Source: Rhizobium sp. NXC14 (GTDB taxonomy: Bacteria > Pseudomonadota > Alphaproteobacteria > Rhizobiales > Rhizobiaceae). From it: a DNA stretch of 64,000 nt. The notes beneath the pieces were generated by a model. The model did no database searches. It was not told the origin of the DNA and was given only the letters and a program-made list of their open reading frames with translations. Numbering within the stretch: the first letter of the stretch is position 1; the number at the start of each line of letters is the position of its first letter. Shown here in pieces: positions 7,999 to 16,988 of the stretch. A program made the position numbers and the translations under genes. The stretch covers positions 1,863,001-1,927,000 of the forward strand of contig NZ_CP021030.1 of the NCBI RefSeq assembly GCF_002117485.1, read 5' to 3'.

Positions 7999-10900
7999 TC
8001 AGCTGCATCCGCTCGTCGCACCACACGTGTCGCACTTCTCGCAGGTGCCGTTCCTCACCATCGTGAAGTTCTGGCACTCCGAGCACATATTACCCGTGTA
8101 CCCCTGCATGATCGAGCGTTGGCGGCGTTCGGCTTCCATCTTCTTGGCTTCAGTCTTCGCCGTTGCCGCGTCCGCTGCCGCCTTGTCGGAGAAGAGGGCG
8201 GTGGCGTCGCTGGCGATTTCCTCGAGCACCTCTTCGGCAATCTCCTCGGCCAATTCCTTGGCGCGCTCCTCGTAATCGCGCTTGAAGGCGACGATCTCGG
8301 AGGTGGAGACGGCAACCGTCGGTTCCAGCTTGCGGGCAGCGGCACCTGCAAATGCTGTTACCGTGCCGGTGGAGGCGGCGCGAGCAGGGGCTGCGGTGGC
8401 CGCACCCTTGGGTTCGCCGACCTGCCGTTCGCCGCCGGTGCCGGGCACCAGCGTCGGCTTGTAGCCGCGGGTCCAGCCGGTGGAGAGCAGGTTGGTCTTG
8501 CCTTCCTGAATGCCCTTGCCGAGCGCCGTGTTCGAGAAATCCGACGTATCGACATGCGCGAGGTCATGGCGGCCGAGATAGGAGACGGCCAGTTCACGGA
8601 AGACGTAGTCGAGGATCGAGGTGGCATTCTTGATGGCATCGTTACCGATGACCATGCCGGCAGGCTCGAACTTGGTGAAGGTGAAGGCCTCGACATATTC
8701 CTCGAGCGGCACGCCATATTGCAGGCCGAGCGAGATGGCGATGGCGAAATTGTTCATCATCGCACGGAAGGCTGCACCTTCCTTGTGCATGTCGATGAAG
8801 ATCTCGCCGAGGCGGCCGTCGCCGAATTCGCCGGTTCTGAGATAGACCTTGTGTCCGCCCACGGTGGCCTTCTGGGTATAGCCCTGGCGGCGGTTCGGCA
8901 GCTTCTCGCGTTCGCGCGAAACACGCTCGATCACCCGTTCGATGATCTTCTCGGTGACGGTAACGGCCTGGGCGGCGACCGGCGCCTGCAGCAGTTCTTC
9001 CAGCGCTTCCTCGTCGTTCTCGTCTTCGATCAGCGAGGCGTTGAGCGGCTGCGACAGCTTCGAGCCGTCACGGTAGAGGGCGTTCGCTTTGAGGCCGAGC
9101 TTCCAGGAGAGCATATAGGCGTTCTTGCAATCCTCGACGGTTGCCTCGTTCGGCATGTTGATCGTCTTGGATATCGCGCCTGAGATGAAGGGCTGGGCAG
9201 CCGCCATCATGCGGATATGGCTTTCCACGGATAGGTAACGCTTGCCGATCTTGCCGCAGGGATTGGCGCAATCGAAGACCGGCAGATGCTCGGCCTTGAG
9301 AAAGGGCGCGCCTTCCAGCGTCATCGCACCGCAGACATGGATGTTGGCGGCTTCGATGTCCTTCTTCGAGAAGCCCATATGGTCGAGCAGGTTGAAGCTC
9401 ATGTCAGCGAGCTGCTCGTCGGAAACCTTCAGCGTGTCCTTCAGGAAGTCGGCGCCGAGCGTCCACTGATTGAAGACGAACTTGATGTCGAAGGCGCTCT
9501 TCAGCGCGGCGTTGACGGCTTCCACCTTCTCGTCGGTGAAGCCCTTGGCCTTCAGCGTCGACGGGTTGATCGCCGGCGCCTGGTTCAAGTTGCCGTGGCC
9601 GACTGCATAGGCCTCGATCTCGGCGATCTGGCTTTCCGAATAGCCGAGCGTGCGCAGCGCTTCCGGCACGGCGCGGTTGATGATCTTGAAGTAGCCGCCG
9701 CCGGCGAGCTTCTTGAACTTGACGAGGGCGAAGTCAGGCTCGATGCCCGTCGTGTCGCAATCCATGACGAGGCCGATCGTGCCCGTGGGGGCGATGACCG
9801 AAACCTGGGCATTGCGGTAGCCGTGCTTTTCGCCTAGCTCGAGCGCCTGGTCCCAGGCCGATTTGGCATGGGCGGCGAGATCCTGGTCGGGGTTTTCCGA
9901 ATGGATCAGCGCGACCGGATCGATCGACAGCGCCTCATAGCCGGAGGTTTCGCCGTAAGCGGCGCGGCGATGGTTGCGGATGACCCTGAGCATGCTCTCG
10001 CGGTTCGGCGCGAAATTCGGGAACGGGCCGAGCTCGCCGGCCATTTCAGCCGAGGTCGCATAGCAGACGCCGGTCATGATCGCCGTCAGCGAACCGGCGA
10101 TGGCACGGGCCTCAGCGGAGTCGTAGGGGATGCCCGACGACATCAGCAGGCCGCCGATATTGGCGTAGCCGAGGCCGAGCGTGCGGTATTCGTAGGAGAG
10201 TTCGGCAATGCGCTTCGACGGGAACTGCGCCATCATCACCGAGATTTCGAGCACGACGGTCCACAGGCGAACGGCATGTTCGTAGTCGCCGATATTGATG
10301 CGCTTGGTGGCCTTGTCCTTGAACTGCAAGAGGTTCAGCGAAGCGAGGTTGCAGGCCGTGTCGTCGAGGAACATGTATTCCGAGCACGGGTTCGAGCCGC
10401 GGATCGGGCCGCCGGCCGGCGAGGTGTGCCAGTCGTTCATCGTCGTGTTGAAATGGATGCCCGGATCGGCCGAAGCCCAGGCGGCATAGGAAATCGTTTC
10501 CCAGAGGTCGCGCGCCTTCAGCGTCTTCATGACCTTGCCGTCCTTGCGGGCGGTCAGCTTCCATTCGCCGTCGTTCTCGACGGCGCGCAGGAAGTCGTCC
10601 TTGATCGAGACGGAGTTGTTGGAGTTCTGGCCCGATACCGTCAGATAGGCTTCCGAATCCCAGTCCGTGTCGTAGGTCTTGAATTCGAGATCCTTGTAGC
10701 CCTGGCGGGCGAACTGGATGACACGCTGGACGTAGTTCTCCGGAACCTGATCCTTCTTGGCGGCGCGGATCTCGCGCTTCAGGGCAGGGTTCTTGGCCGG
10801 GTCGAAGCAATCGCCGTTGTCGCCTTCGCAATTGAAGCAGGCCTTCATGATCGCCTTCAGGTGCCTGGCGACGATCTTGGAGCCGGTGACGAGAGCCGCA

Positions 10901-11811
10901 ACCTTCTGCTCTTCCTTGACCTTCCAGTTGATGTATTCCTCGATATCGGGATGGTCGATGTCGACGACCACCATCTTGGCGGCGCGGCGGGTCGTGCCGC
11001 CCGATTTGATGGCGCCGGCGGCGCGGTCGCCGATCTTCAGGAAGCTCATCAGGCCAGAGGAGCGGCCGCCGCCGGAAAGCTTCTCGCCTTCGCCGCGCAG
11101 CATGGAGAAGTTGGAGCCGGTGCCGGAGCCGTACTTGAAGAGACGCGCTTCACGCACCCAGAGATCCATGATGCCGCCTTCGTTGACGAGATCGTCCTCG
11201 ACCGACTGGATGAAGCAGGCATGCGGCTGCGGGTGTTCGTAGGCGGACTTGGACTTGGTCAGCTTGCCGGTGAAGGGGTCGACATAGAAATGGCCCTGGC
11301 CGGGGCCGTCGATGCCATAGGCCCAGTGCAGGCCGGTGTTGAACCACTGCGGCGAGTTCGGAGCGACCCGCTGGGTGGCGAGCATATAGGCAAGCTCGTC
11401 CTTGAAGGCGGCAGCATCTTCTTCCGAAGAGAAATAGCCGCCCTTCCAGCCCCAATAGGTCCAGGTGCCGGCGAGGCGATCGAAGACCTGGCGCGCATCG
11501 ATTTCGGAGCCGGTCTGCTCCCCCTTGGGCAGGGTCTTCAGCGCCGCATCGTCGGGAACGGAGCGCCAAAGGAAGGAAGGAACGTCATTCTCCTCGACCT
11601 TCTTCAGCCGAGTGGGGACGCCGGCCTTGCGGAAATACTTCTGCGCCAGAACGTCGGTCGCGACTTGGGAGAACTGCGCAGGCACGTCGATATTCTCGAG
11701 GCGGAAGACGATTGACCCATCCGGGTTCTTGATCTCGCTCGTCGCCTTACGGAATTCGATATCCGCATAGGCGCCTTGGCCGGCCTTCGTGAAACGACGT
11801 TCGATGCGCAT
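7999..11811 (-). CDS. nrdJ: Adenosylcobalamin-dependent (class II) ribonucleoside-diphosphate reductase
   Basis: A 1270-residue class II reductase that makes deoxyribonucleotides with adenosylcobalamin as radical source and needs no oxygen. Seen in order are an N-terminal region with [11 protein letters not shown], a GSGTGSNFS block, the active-site finger-loop motif NPCSE and the segment [17 protein letters not shown] long linker follows, then a C-terminal tail with two CxxC pairs ([15 protein letters not shown]), which probably passes reducing equivalents. Rhizobial NrdJ proteins are of this long form. ATG 11811 was chosen because MRIERRF starts the conserved protein; the frame extends 36 codons further upstream with no family resemblance. 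An NrdR box lies about 150 bp upstream. Confidence 0.95.
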   Translation of the reverse strand: MRIERRFTKAGQGAYADIEFRKATSEIKNPDGSIVFRLENIDVPAQFSQVATDVLAQKYFRKAGVPTRLKKVEENDVPSFLWRSVPDDAALKTLPKGEQTGSEIDARQVFDRLAGTWTYWGWKGGYFSSEEDAAAFKDELAYMLATQRVAPNSPQWFNTGLHWAYGIDGPGQGHFYVDPFTGKLTKSKSAYEHPQPHACFIQSVEDDLVNEGGIMDLWVREARLFKYGSGTGSNFSMLRGEGEKLSGGGRSSGLMSFLKIGDRAAGAIKSGGTTRRAAKMVVVDIDHPDIEEYINWKVKEEQKVAALVTGSKIVARHLKAIMKACFNCEGDNGDCFDPAKNPALKREIRAAKKDQVPENYVQRVIQFARQGYKDLEFKTYDTDWDSEAYLTVSGQNSNNSVSIKDDFLRAVENDGEWKLTARKDGKVMKTLKARDLWETISYAAWASADPGIHFNTTMNDWHTSPAGGPIRGSNPCSEYMFLDDTACNLASLNLLQFKDKATKRINIGDYEHAVRLWTVVLEISVMMAQFPSKRIAELSYEYRTLGLGYANIGGLLMSSGIPYDSAEARAIAGSLTAIMTGVCYATSAEMAGELGPFPNFAPNRESMLRVIRNHRRAAYGETSGYEALSIDPVALIHSENPDQDLAAHAKSAWDQALELGEKHGYRNAQVSVIAPTGTIGLVMDCDTTGIEPDFALVKFKKLAGGGYFKIINRAVPEALRTLGYSESQIAEIEAYAVGHGNLNQAPAINPSTLKAKGFTDEKVEAVNAALKSAFDIKFVFNQWTLGADFLKDTLKVSDEQLADMSFNLLDHMGFSKKDIEAANIHVCGAMTLEGAPFLKAEHLPVFDCANPCGKIGKRYLSVESHIRMMAAAQPFISGAISKTINMPNEATVEDCKNAYMLSWKLGLKANALYRDGSKLSQPLNASLIEDENDEEALEELLQAPVAAQAVTVTEKIIERVIERVSREREKLPNRRQGYTQKATVGGHKVYLRTGEFGDGRLGEIFIDMHKEGAAFRAMMNNFAIAISLGLQYGVPLEEYVEAFTFTKFEPAGMVIGNDAIKNATSILDYVFRELAVSYLGRHDLAHVDTSDFSNTALGKGIQEGKTNLLSTGWTRGYKPTLVPGTGGERQVGEPKGAATAAPARAASTGTVTAFAGAAARKLEPTVAVSTSEIVAFKRDYEERAKELAEEIAEEVLEEIASDATALFSDKAAADAATAKTEAKKMEAERRQRSIMQGYTGNMCSECQNFTMVRNGTCEKCDTCGATSGCS

Positions 11812-11962
11812 AGTCTTGACCTCGCGTTGGCGCCCGTCCCCAGGGCGCAAATTTCCTATCCGGCGGCACATTGTCGTCGTGCAGCCAGTCTCGTTTCCGT
11901 ATCCTGACAGGGGTGTCATCCGGAGATGTCCTTCCTGTATCTTGTGGTGATGGTGGCTGCAA

Positions 11963-11978
11963 ACACTAAATATAGTAT
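11963..11978 (-). promoter_or_regulatory. NrdR box upstream of nrdJ
   Basis: ACACTAAATATAGTAT matches the NrdR consensus ACACWATATWTWGTGT at 14 of 16 positions. NrdR is the ATP/dATP-sensing repressor of ribonucleotide reductase genes and usually binds two boxes about three helical turns apart. I find only one clear copy, in AT-rich DNA (GATAATAAG nearby on the minus strand) that could include the promoter. The position, about 150 bp upstream of the nrdJ start, fits repression of that gene. Confidence 0.6.
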
Positions 11979-12436
11979 TAACAGCTTATTATCGCCAGCC
12001 CCGATGTCACTTTTTTTGGAGGCAGAAAACCGCGCAGAAATCCTCTCTGGCCTAGGCCGGTTCCGGCACAACAGCCTGATTCTGCGTCTTGTTTTTCAAA
12101 GGGAACCGGGCTCGTACCTCCGGTCCTGTCGCCGCCGCAACATCAGGAACAGTAAAGTTTGAAACCGCTGATTCCGTCAAGGGCTGGTTTTTAATTGAAT
12201 GGTAACCACAACATCTTGTGGACGCGCCTGTGGAGATTGGGGAAAGCCGGGGAGCGCTGAAAATACAATGACTTGCGGACGATGCCGGCTAAGGAAAGTG
12301 CCGCAGCGGCAAAAAAGTGTCCTGCGGCAAATCTTGTGATGGCATTTCCGGTGCAAATGCGCTTGCCGATTCGCTGAGGAAATCAGCGCTGTCCAAAGTG
12401 CGCCGAGGATGGCGGCGCAATGCGGGTTTGCGGCGA
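11979..12436. other. Gene-free spacer between gpt and nrdJ
   Basis: About 460 bp without a supported gene, downstream of gpt and upstream of the nrdJ control region. It holds short palindromic stretches (GGCCTAGGCC near 12050) and a T-run at 12010, but no family I recognise. The obvious question is a cobalamin riboswitch; I looked for the B12-box pattern and did not find one. Confidence 0.4.
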
Positions 12437-12937
12437 TCAGCGCGCGCCAGCGCCCTTGGCTATGGGTTCCTGGTAGGTGAAGCCCATGTCCCAGGGGAAA
12501 TAGATCCAGGTGTCCTGGCTGACCTCGGTGATGAAGGTGTCGACAGTCGGCACACCCTTTGGCTTGGCGTAGACGCAGGCGAAATGCGCGTTCGGCAGCA
12601 TGGTGCGAACCTGCGCCGCGGTTTTGCCGGTATCCGTCAGATCGTCGACGACGAGCACGCCTTCGCCACCGTTTTCAGTAAGCTCGGGCGCAATTCCCTT
12701 GAGCAGCACCATGTCGCCCTGATTCACATAGTCATGATAGGAGGCGATGCAGACTGTCTCGATCAGCCGGATGTTCAGTTCCCGGGAGATGATCGCGGCC
12801 GGCACCAGGCCGCCGCGGGTGATGCAGACGATCGCCTTGAAGGCTTGATCGAGGCCGGCAAGCCGCCAGGCAAGGGCGCGCGCATCGCGGTGGAATTGAT
12901 CCCAGGAAACGGGAAAGGCTTTATCGGGAAGGGACAT
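12437..12937 (-). CDS. gpt: Xanthine (xanthine-guanine) phosphoribosyltransferase
   Basis: A 166-residue type I phosphoribosyltransferase that salvages xanthine and guanine to XMP and GMP. The PRPP-binding loop [13 protein letters not shown] lies near residues 92-104, and ITRGGLVPA and [10 protein letters not shown] are typical of Gpt rather than of adenine enzymes. The start MSLPDKAF was chosen because GGAG lies about eight bases upstream; the open frame continues 42 codons further. Directly upstream are 14-bp direct repeats with helical spacing (13028-13080). Confidence 0.92.
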   Translation of the reverse strand: MSLPDKAFPVSWDQFHRDARALAWRLAGLDQAFKAIVCITRGGLVPAAIISRELNIRLIETVCIASYHDYVNQGDMVLLKGIAPELTENGGEGVLVVDDLTDTGKTAAQVRTMLPNAHFACVYAKPKGVPTVDTFITEVSQDTWIYFPWDMGFTYQEPIAKGAGAR

Positions 12938-13011
12938 CGGGCTGCTCCGCGGCATGAATAGAGACGAAACGCCGTTGACCGGCGACCGGACGGCTTCAGC
13001 GGCAAAACGCA

Positions 13012-13080
13012 AATCGCGCAGCCGGAACTGCGCGAGATCGCGAGCTGCTGCGCGAGATCGCACGTGCTACTGCGCAAGAC
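13012..13080. repeat. Helically phased repeats upstream of gpt
   Basis: CTGCGCGAGATCGC occurs twice exactly (13028-13041 and 13048-13061, period 20), a partial third copy CTGCGCAAGAC starts at 13070 (period 22), and an inverted partial copy AATCGCGCAG lies at 13012-13021. The spacing of about two helical turns puts the copies on one face of the DNA about 75-145 bp upstream of gpt. It could be a set of regulator binding sites or a chance GC-rich repeat. Confidence 0.55.
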
Positions 13081-13153
13081 GTGGCCGGGGCTCGAAGCCT
13101 TAATCGGTCGCAGCAATTAGCGGGATTTGCCGGTAAAACGCAAGAGGAGCCGC

Positions 13154-13996
13154 TCATCGCGACAACAGAGTCAGCGCCGTCATTGATTGCAGCAGGCTCT
13201 TCGTCGTGCCGCCGAAGATCGCCTGCCAAAGCCGGGAATGGGTATAGGCGCCCATGACGAGAAGATCGATGCTGCTGTCCGACAGCCGGTTTTCGATGAC
13301 ATGCGAGGTATTCCTGTCGACGCTGTGGCCCGTCGCAAGCGTCGTCTTCACGCCATGGCGTGCAAGTGCGGCGGCGATCTCGGCGCCTGGTGTGAGCGGC
13401 GACTGCAGAGCGGTATCGGCCGGGTCGACCGAAAAAATCTCCACTTCCTCGGCCGCTTTCAGGAAGGGCAGCCCATCGAAGGTCGCGCGCGCCGCCTCCT
13501 TCGAGCCGTTCCAGGCGATCAGCACGCGCTTGATCGGCTTCGGCTGGCGGATGACGTAAGGGATCATCAGCACCGGCCGGCCGGCTTCGAAGAGGAAGCC
13601 GTCGACGTCGACATGGCTGTCGGAGGGGTTGGCCGGGTCGGCCTGCGATGCGATCAGAAGATCGGCGCTGCGGGCGCTTTCGATCAGCGGTGCGGAACCG
13701 TACCCGGCGGAGGTGGCAAAGCTGCGCCATTCCGAGGAGGCGTCGGCGGCCTGCGCTTTGGCGCGAAAGATGCGCTCGACGGCGACCGTTTCACCATGCG
13801 CCATATCCTGCAGCGCCTGGACGGCGACGGGATCGGGAATTTCCATCGGCGCCACCAGCGGCACGGCCGGTATGGTTTCGGCATGCAGGCCGATCACGTG
13901 AGCACCGCCTTCGGCGGCAACGGCAAAGGCAAAATCGGCAACGGCGGCGCTGTTGTCTACCGTATCGAGAATGGCGAGAATGGTTTTGTAAGACAT
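13154..13996 (-). CDS. Universal stress protein, tandem UspA domains
   Basis: A 280-residue protein with two UspA-like halves. The N-terminal half starts MSYKTILAILD with the hydrophobic first strand and aspartate of the fold. The second half starts at KRVLIAWNGSKEA (about residue 155) and ends with LVMGAYTHSRLWQAIFGGTTKSLL, which matches the G-x2-G-x9-G-S/T ATP-binding signature. The first half has a less clear glycine signature. An AAGGAG site lies seven bases before the start. It is likely an ATP-binding stress protein in the cytosol; the specific role is unknown. Confidence 0.9.
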   Translation of the reverse strand: MSYKTILAILDTVDNSAAVADFAFAVAAEGGAHVIGLHAETIPAVPLVAPMEIPDPVAVQALQDMAHGETVAVERIFRAKAQAADASSEWRSFATSAGYGSAPLIESARSADLLIASQADPANPSDSHVDVDGFLFEAGRPVLMIPYVIRQPKPIKRVLIAWNGSKEAARATFDGLPFLKAAEEVEIFSVDPADTALQSPLTPGAEIAAALARHGVKTTLATGHSVDRNTSHVIENRLSDSSIDLLVMGAYTHSRLWQAIFGGTTKSLLQSMTALTLLSR

Positions 13997-14090
13997 ATCA
14001 ATTCTCCTTGCGCTGAAATGACGTGCGCGAGGGACGGAATGCACCAGACCGTTCTCCCGTTCTTCCTTGACGGGGATCAAGTCCGGCTTC

Positions 14091-14867
14091 TCATGCCTCG
14101 GCGGAATGGTTTTCTGCGATCTCCTTGTTCCGGCGGATGGCGTCGATCATCGCGTGGACCTCGGCGCCGGCCGCATCGATTGCCGCCTGCGCGCGGCCGC
14201 GCACGACGATCTCGGTCGAGAATTTCTGGCCGATATAACGCGGGTAGGAACCGATGCTGGTATCCGGATGCGCTTTCTGGATCGCGGCAAGGGGCGTGCC
14301 GATATCTCCTTCGCCATAAGGGCAGGCGATGGCGAGCGAGAGAACCGGCGTGCCGGTCCGAAGCGTCGGCAGCACATTGTCGACCATCGCCTGAAAGACC
14401 TGCGGCACGCCGGCCATGACATAGACATTGCCGATGATGAAGCCGGGTGCCGTCGACACCGGATTGGGGATATGAGCGGCACCCCGCGGCATGCGCGCCA
14501 TGCGCTGGCGCGCCTCGGTGAATTCCATCTCGCGGCGACGGTACATATCGGCCAGCAGCGTCATCGCCGCTTCGTCATATTCGCAGGGCAGGCCGAAAGC
14601 CTTGGCGATCGCATCGGCGGTGATGTCGTCATGCGTCGGCCCGATGCCGCCCGAGGTGAAGACGTAGTCATAGCGAGCGCGAAGCGCATTCAGCGCCTCG
14701 ACGATCGCCTGCTCGTCGTCGGCGACGATTCGCACTTCCTTGAGATCTATGCCGGACAGGGTGAGCAGATCGGCGAGGTGGCCGATATTCTTGTCCTTTG
14801 TGCGGCCGGAAAGGAGTTCGTCGCCGATGGCGAGCATGGCGGCGGTGACGACGGTGTCATGGCTCAT
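14091..14867 (-). CDS. CinA-type molybdopterin-binding domain protein
   Basis: A 258-residue protein equal to the N-terminal half of CinA (MoCF_biosynth fold), without the C-terminal nicotinamide-mononucleotide deamidase domain. LAIGDELLSGRTKDKN is at about residues 11-26 and TSGGIGPTHDDITADAI at about 71-87; both are hallmark loops of the MoaB/Mog/CinA domain. CinA-like proteins act in pyridine nucleotide or FAD recycling in some bacteria; function here is not established. It is transcribed toward the UspA gene with about 95 bp between them. Confidence 0.9.
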   Translation of the reverse strand: MSHDTVVTAAMLAIGDELLSGRTKDKNIGHLADLLTLSGIDLKEVRIVADDEQAIVEALNALRARYDYVFTSGGIGPTHDDITADAIAKAFGLPCEYDEAAMTLLADMYRRREMEFTEARQRMARMPRGAAHIPNPVSTAPGFIIGNVYVMAGVPQVFQAMVDNVLPTLRTGTPVLSLAIACPYGEGDIGTPLAAIQKAHPDTSIGSYPRYIGQKFSTEIVVRGRAQAAIDAAGAEVHAMIDAIRRNKEIAENHSAEA

Positions 14868-15145
14868 AGGATGTTCCGTGATGTGAGGCTGGTCAATAGG
14901 TAGCGCCCTCAGGCTGCTTTGCAAACACGCGCGCGTAATGCCGAAAAGGATGAGCGATTTCGGACGATACGATGCTCTTTAGAACGAGCCGATGCGTCAC
15001 TTTCGCGCCAAATCAGAACCGCAAGCGAATTTTCGTCTACGCACGTTGAACACTGAGTTCTCCCGCGCAGGGCTGCCTTCGGCCCTGGGCGCTGGTAGAA
15101 ACCCGCCGGTTACGAAATTCCCCGCTGTTTTAAGGAAAATGGAAG

Positions 15146-15742
15146 ATGGCGAAAGTTCTCGTTCTTTATTACTCGGCCTATGGCCATATCGAAACCATGG
15201 CCTATGCCGTTGCTGAAGGCGCTAGGTCGGCTGGTGCCGACGTCACCGTCAAGCGCGTCCCGGAATTGGTACCGGAAGAGGTCGCCAAGGCCTCTCACTA
15301 CAAGATCGACCAGGCCGCGCCGATCGCCACCGTCGATGAACTGACGGATTATGACGCAATCATCGTCGGCGCCGGCACCCGCTTCGGCACGGTCGCCTCG
15401 CAGATGCGCAATTTCTGGGACCAGACGGGCGGCCTTTGGTTCACCGGCAAGCTCGTCGGCAAAATCGGTTCGGTCTTCACCTCTTCGGCGACCCAGCATG
15501 GCGGCCAGGAATCGACCATCCTCGGCTTCATCCCCACCTTCCTGCACCAGGGCATGGTCGTCGCCGGTCTGCCTTACGCCTTCCAGGGCCAGATGGGCAC
15601 TGAGGAAGTCAAGGGCGGCTCGCCTTACGGCGCCTCCACCATCACCAACGGCGACGGTTCGCGCCAGCCTTCCGAGATCGAACTCGAAGGTGCCAAATAC
15701 CAGGGCGCCCATGTCGCCCGGCTCGCTGCCAAGCTCGCTTGA
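15146..15742 (+). CDS. wrbA: NAD(P)H:quinone oxidoreductase, WrbA type
   Basis: A 198-residue flavodoxin-fold protein that uses FMN to reduce quinones by two electrons with NAD(P)H, limiting redox cycling. [16 protein letters not shown] is the FMN phosphate loop at residues 4-19; [24 protein letters not shown] and [12 protein letters not shown] are the WrbA-specific FMN-contacting segments. Length is normal. It has its own upstream region of about 280 bp and a strong terminator directly downstream, so it is probably a single-gene unit. Confidence 0.95.
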   Translation: MAKVLVLYYSAYGHIETMAYAVAEGARSAGADVTVKRVPELVPEEVAKASHYKIDQAAPIATVDELTDYDAIIVGAGTRFGTVASQMRNFWDQTGGLWFTGKLVGKIGSVFTSSATQHGGQESTILGFIPTFLHQGMVVAGLPYAFQGQMGTEEVKGGSPYGASTITNGDGSRQPSEIELEGAKYQGAHVARLAAKLA

Positions 15743-15761
15743 TCTCGATGCGTAAATGATG

Positions 15762-15796
15762 AAGGCGCGATGGGCGTGAGCCCGCCGCGCCTTTTC
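15762..15796 (+). terminator. Intrinsic terminator of wrbA
   Basis: AAGGCGCG (15762-15769) pairs with CGCGCCTT (15786-15793) and encloses an inner GGGC-GTGA-GCCC hairpin with a GNRA loop. The 3' arm runs into TTTT. The hairpin starts 20 bases after the wrbA stop codon. Confidence 0.85.
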
Positions 15797-15954
15797 AGTT
15801 TCTCGGGCCAGACGAAACGAGCGGCGCCGACAGTCACTTTCGAGTTAAAATACCTGCCCATTCATTCCGTGGCGCTGCCGGCAGAGCCAATATTATTTTT
15901 ACGCCCCACGGCTCTTCCCATCGCCCATGACGCAAGATATTGAAAACGCCGCAA

Positions 15955-16040
15955 GCGGGCGTGGCGAAACTGGTAGACGCAAGGGACTTAAAATCCCTCG
16001 GCCTTAGGCTATACGGGTTCGATCCCCGTCGCCCGCACCA
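15955..16040 (+). tRNA. tRNA-Leu (anticodon UAA)
   Basis: Acceptor arms GCGGGCG (15955-15961) and CGCCCGC (16030-16036) pair fully, with discriminator A and an encoded CCA. The anticodon arm GGGAC-TTAAAAT-CCC presents TAA. The long variable arm expected of a leucine tRNA (CTCGGCCTTAGGCTATA region) and the GGTTCGATCC T-arm are present. Confidence 0.97.
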
Positions 16041-16042
16041 GC

Positions 16043-16140
16043 CTACGCTCTGTGAGCTTCGGCTCGGCGAGCCGAAGAGAGCAGCCAAGCGAAGGCTGTC
16101 GCGCCGTAGTTCCGTCAGGAACGAAGGCGGACCGGTTCGA
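16043..16140. repeat. Palindromic element downstream of tRNA-Leu (RIME-like)
   Basis: Directly after the tRNA lies a nest of inverted repeats. CTACG (16045) pairs at a distance with CGTAG, and inside are CTTCGGCTC-GGC-GAGCCGAAG and CAGCC-AAGCGAA-GGCTG; a third hairpin GTTCC-GTCA-GGAAC follows. The composition and multi-hairpin form resemble the mosaic palindromic elements (RIME) of rhizobial intergenic regions; that assignment is from memory of the family and untested. It could also serve as terminator for the tRNA transcript. Confidence 0.5.
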
Positions 16141-16293
16141 TAATGCCCCCGTTAGCTGCAACAATCGTTATGATCCTGTTGGAATATGCCTGTATCTTGC
16201 GCGGAAGAGCGCGTTATTGCTTGACAATGACATTTTCGGTGCAAGGATTGCGCCGCGGCGGTAGAGTAAGTGTTGTCTTGTGGGAGTAAGACG

Positions 16294-16425
16294 ATGGTTT
16301 ACGATTGGAGCGGGACCAGGGTTCGGCGCGTCCGGATCTTCAGGACGAGCGTCGCATTTGTTCTTGCAACTGTTGTGGCTGCGATACCGCTGTTTTTCTG
16401 GGCAACGGATTTGCCGGGTTTCTGA
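16294..16425 (+). CDS. Small membrane protein, 43 residues
   Basis: A short gene with GGGAG eight bases before ATG 16294. The protein has a basic N-terminus (RVRRVRIFR) and one hydrophobic segment (VAFVLATVVAAIPLFFW) and ends FWATDLPGF, so it probably inserts once in the inner membrane with the positive end inside. It converges on the vanZ-like gene, ten bases apart. I do not recognise the family. Confidence 0.6.
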   Translation: MVYDWSGTRVRRVRIFRTSVAFVLATVVAAIPLFFWATDLPGF

Positions 16426-16435
16426 TCCGCAATAG

Positions 16436-16810
16436 TCAGCGTTCTGTGAAAGGCAGGCTGTTTGGAGCTCTGCTCTCGCGCCATCTGTTGATCACCCAGC
16501 CGGCAGCGAGGCCGAGGGCAGCGCCCATGGCCTTGATGCCTGCGTCATGCAGGCGCGGATGGCGGGTCGGCGCGAAATACTGCAGATATTCGATGGCGAC
16601 CGCCCCAATGATCAGCAGCACGGCCACCAGTTTCCACTGCTTCGGATAGGCGAGCGCAAAGGCAAGGCCGAGCAGAACATAGGCGGTGCCGCGGTCCGCA
16701 TCGACCGTCGTCACCGTATCCGGTCTCAGCCCGATCGGCGAAACCGTGACAAACAGGATGAGGGCGAGCAGCAGCCAGGCGAGCGGTCTTGCGAATTTGA
16801 AGATCATCAT
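16436..16810 (-). CDS. VanZ-like membrane protein
   Basis: A 124-residue protein with about three to four membrane segments. The end of the second segment carries IEYLQYFAPTRHPRLHDAGIKAMGAALGL, the VanZ-family block with Glu, Gln and the R-x-H/D-x-x-D pattern. VanZ proteins give low-level teicoplanin resistance in enterococci, but in Gram-negative bacteria their role is unclear. It is transcribed away from ilvA. Confidence 0.82.
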   Translation of the reverse strand: MMIFKFARPLAWLLLALILFVTVSPIGLRPDTVTTVDADRGTAYVLLGLAFALAYPKQWKLVAVLLIIGAVAIEYLQYFAPTRHPRLHDAGIKAMGAALGLAAGWVINRWRESRAPNSLPFTER

Positions 16811-16988
16811 CGCTCCATATAAGTGGCAGGCCTTTCCATTGACAGTTAAAATCAGTTCATCTGCCGCCGATTTTGCAATTGGCTTAAGAAAGGCTCTATG
16901 GGCTGAGCCGGCTGGTCAGTGAACCTTTCCTTTAGCAGCCGGCCTGTGCCATAGCGGCGGTGACCAATCATGAGAATGGACCACGCCC

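Noticed and set aside
7957..9183. A 408-codon + strand frame antisense to the end of nrdJ
   Set aside because: It lies wholly within nrdJ coding sequence on the opposite strand, has no family resemblance and reflects GC-rich third positions.
9868..11715. A 615-codon + strand frame antisense to nrdJ
   Set aside because: The same reason; nrdJ itself is unambiguous and the antisense protein is Arg/Gly/Ala-rich with no recognisable motif.
11812..12436. Cobalamin riboswitch upstream of B12-dependent nrdJ
   Set aside because: Expected by logic, but I found no B12-box or matching helices; the NrdR box explains control better. A covariance search would settle it.
16052..16264. A 70-codon frame downstream of tRNA-Leu
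   Set aside because: It runs through the palindromic element and has neither a ribosome site nor protein-like text.
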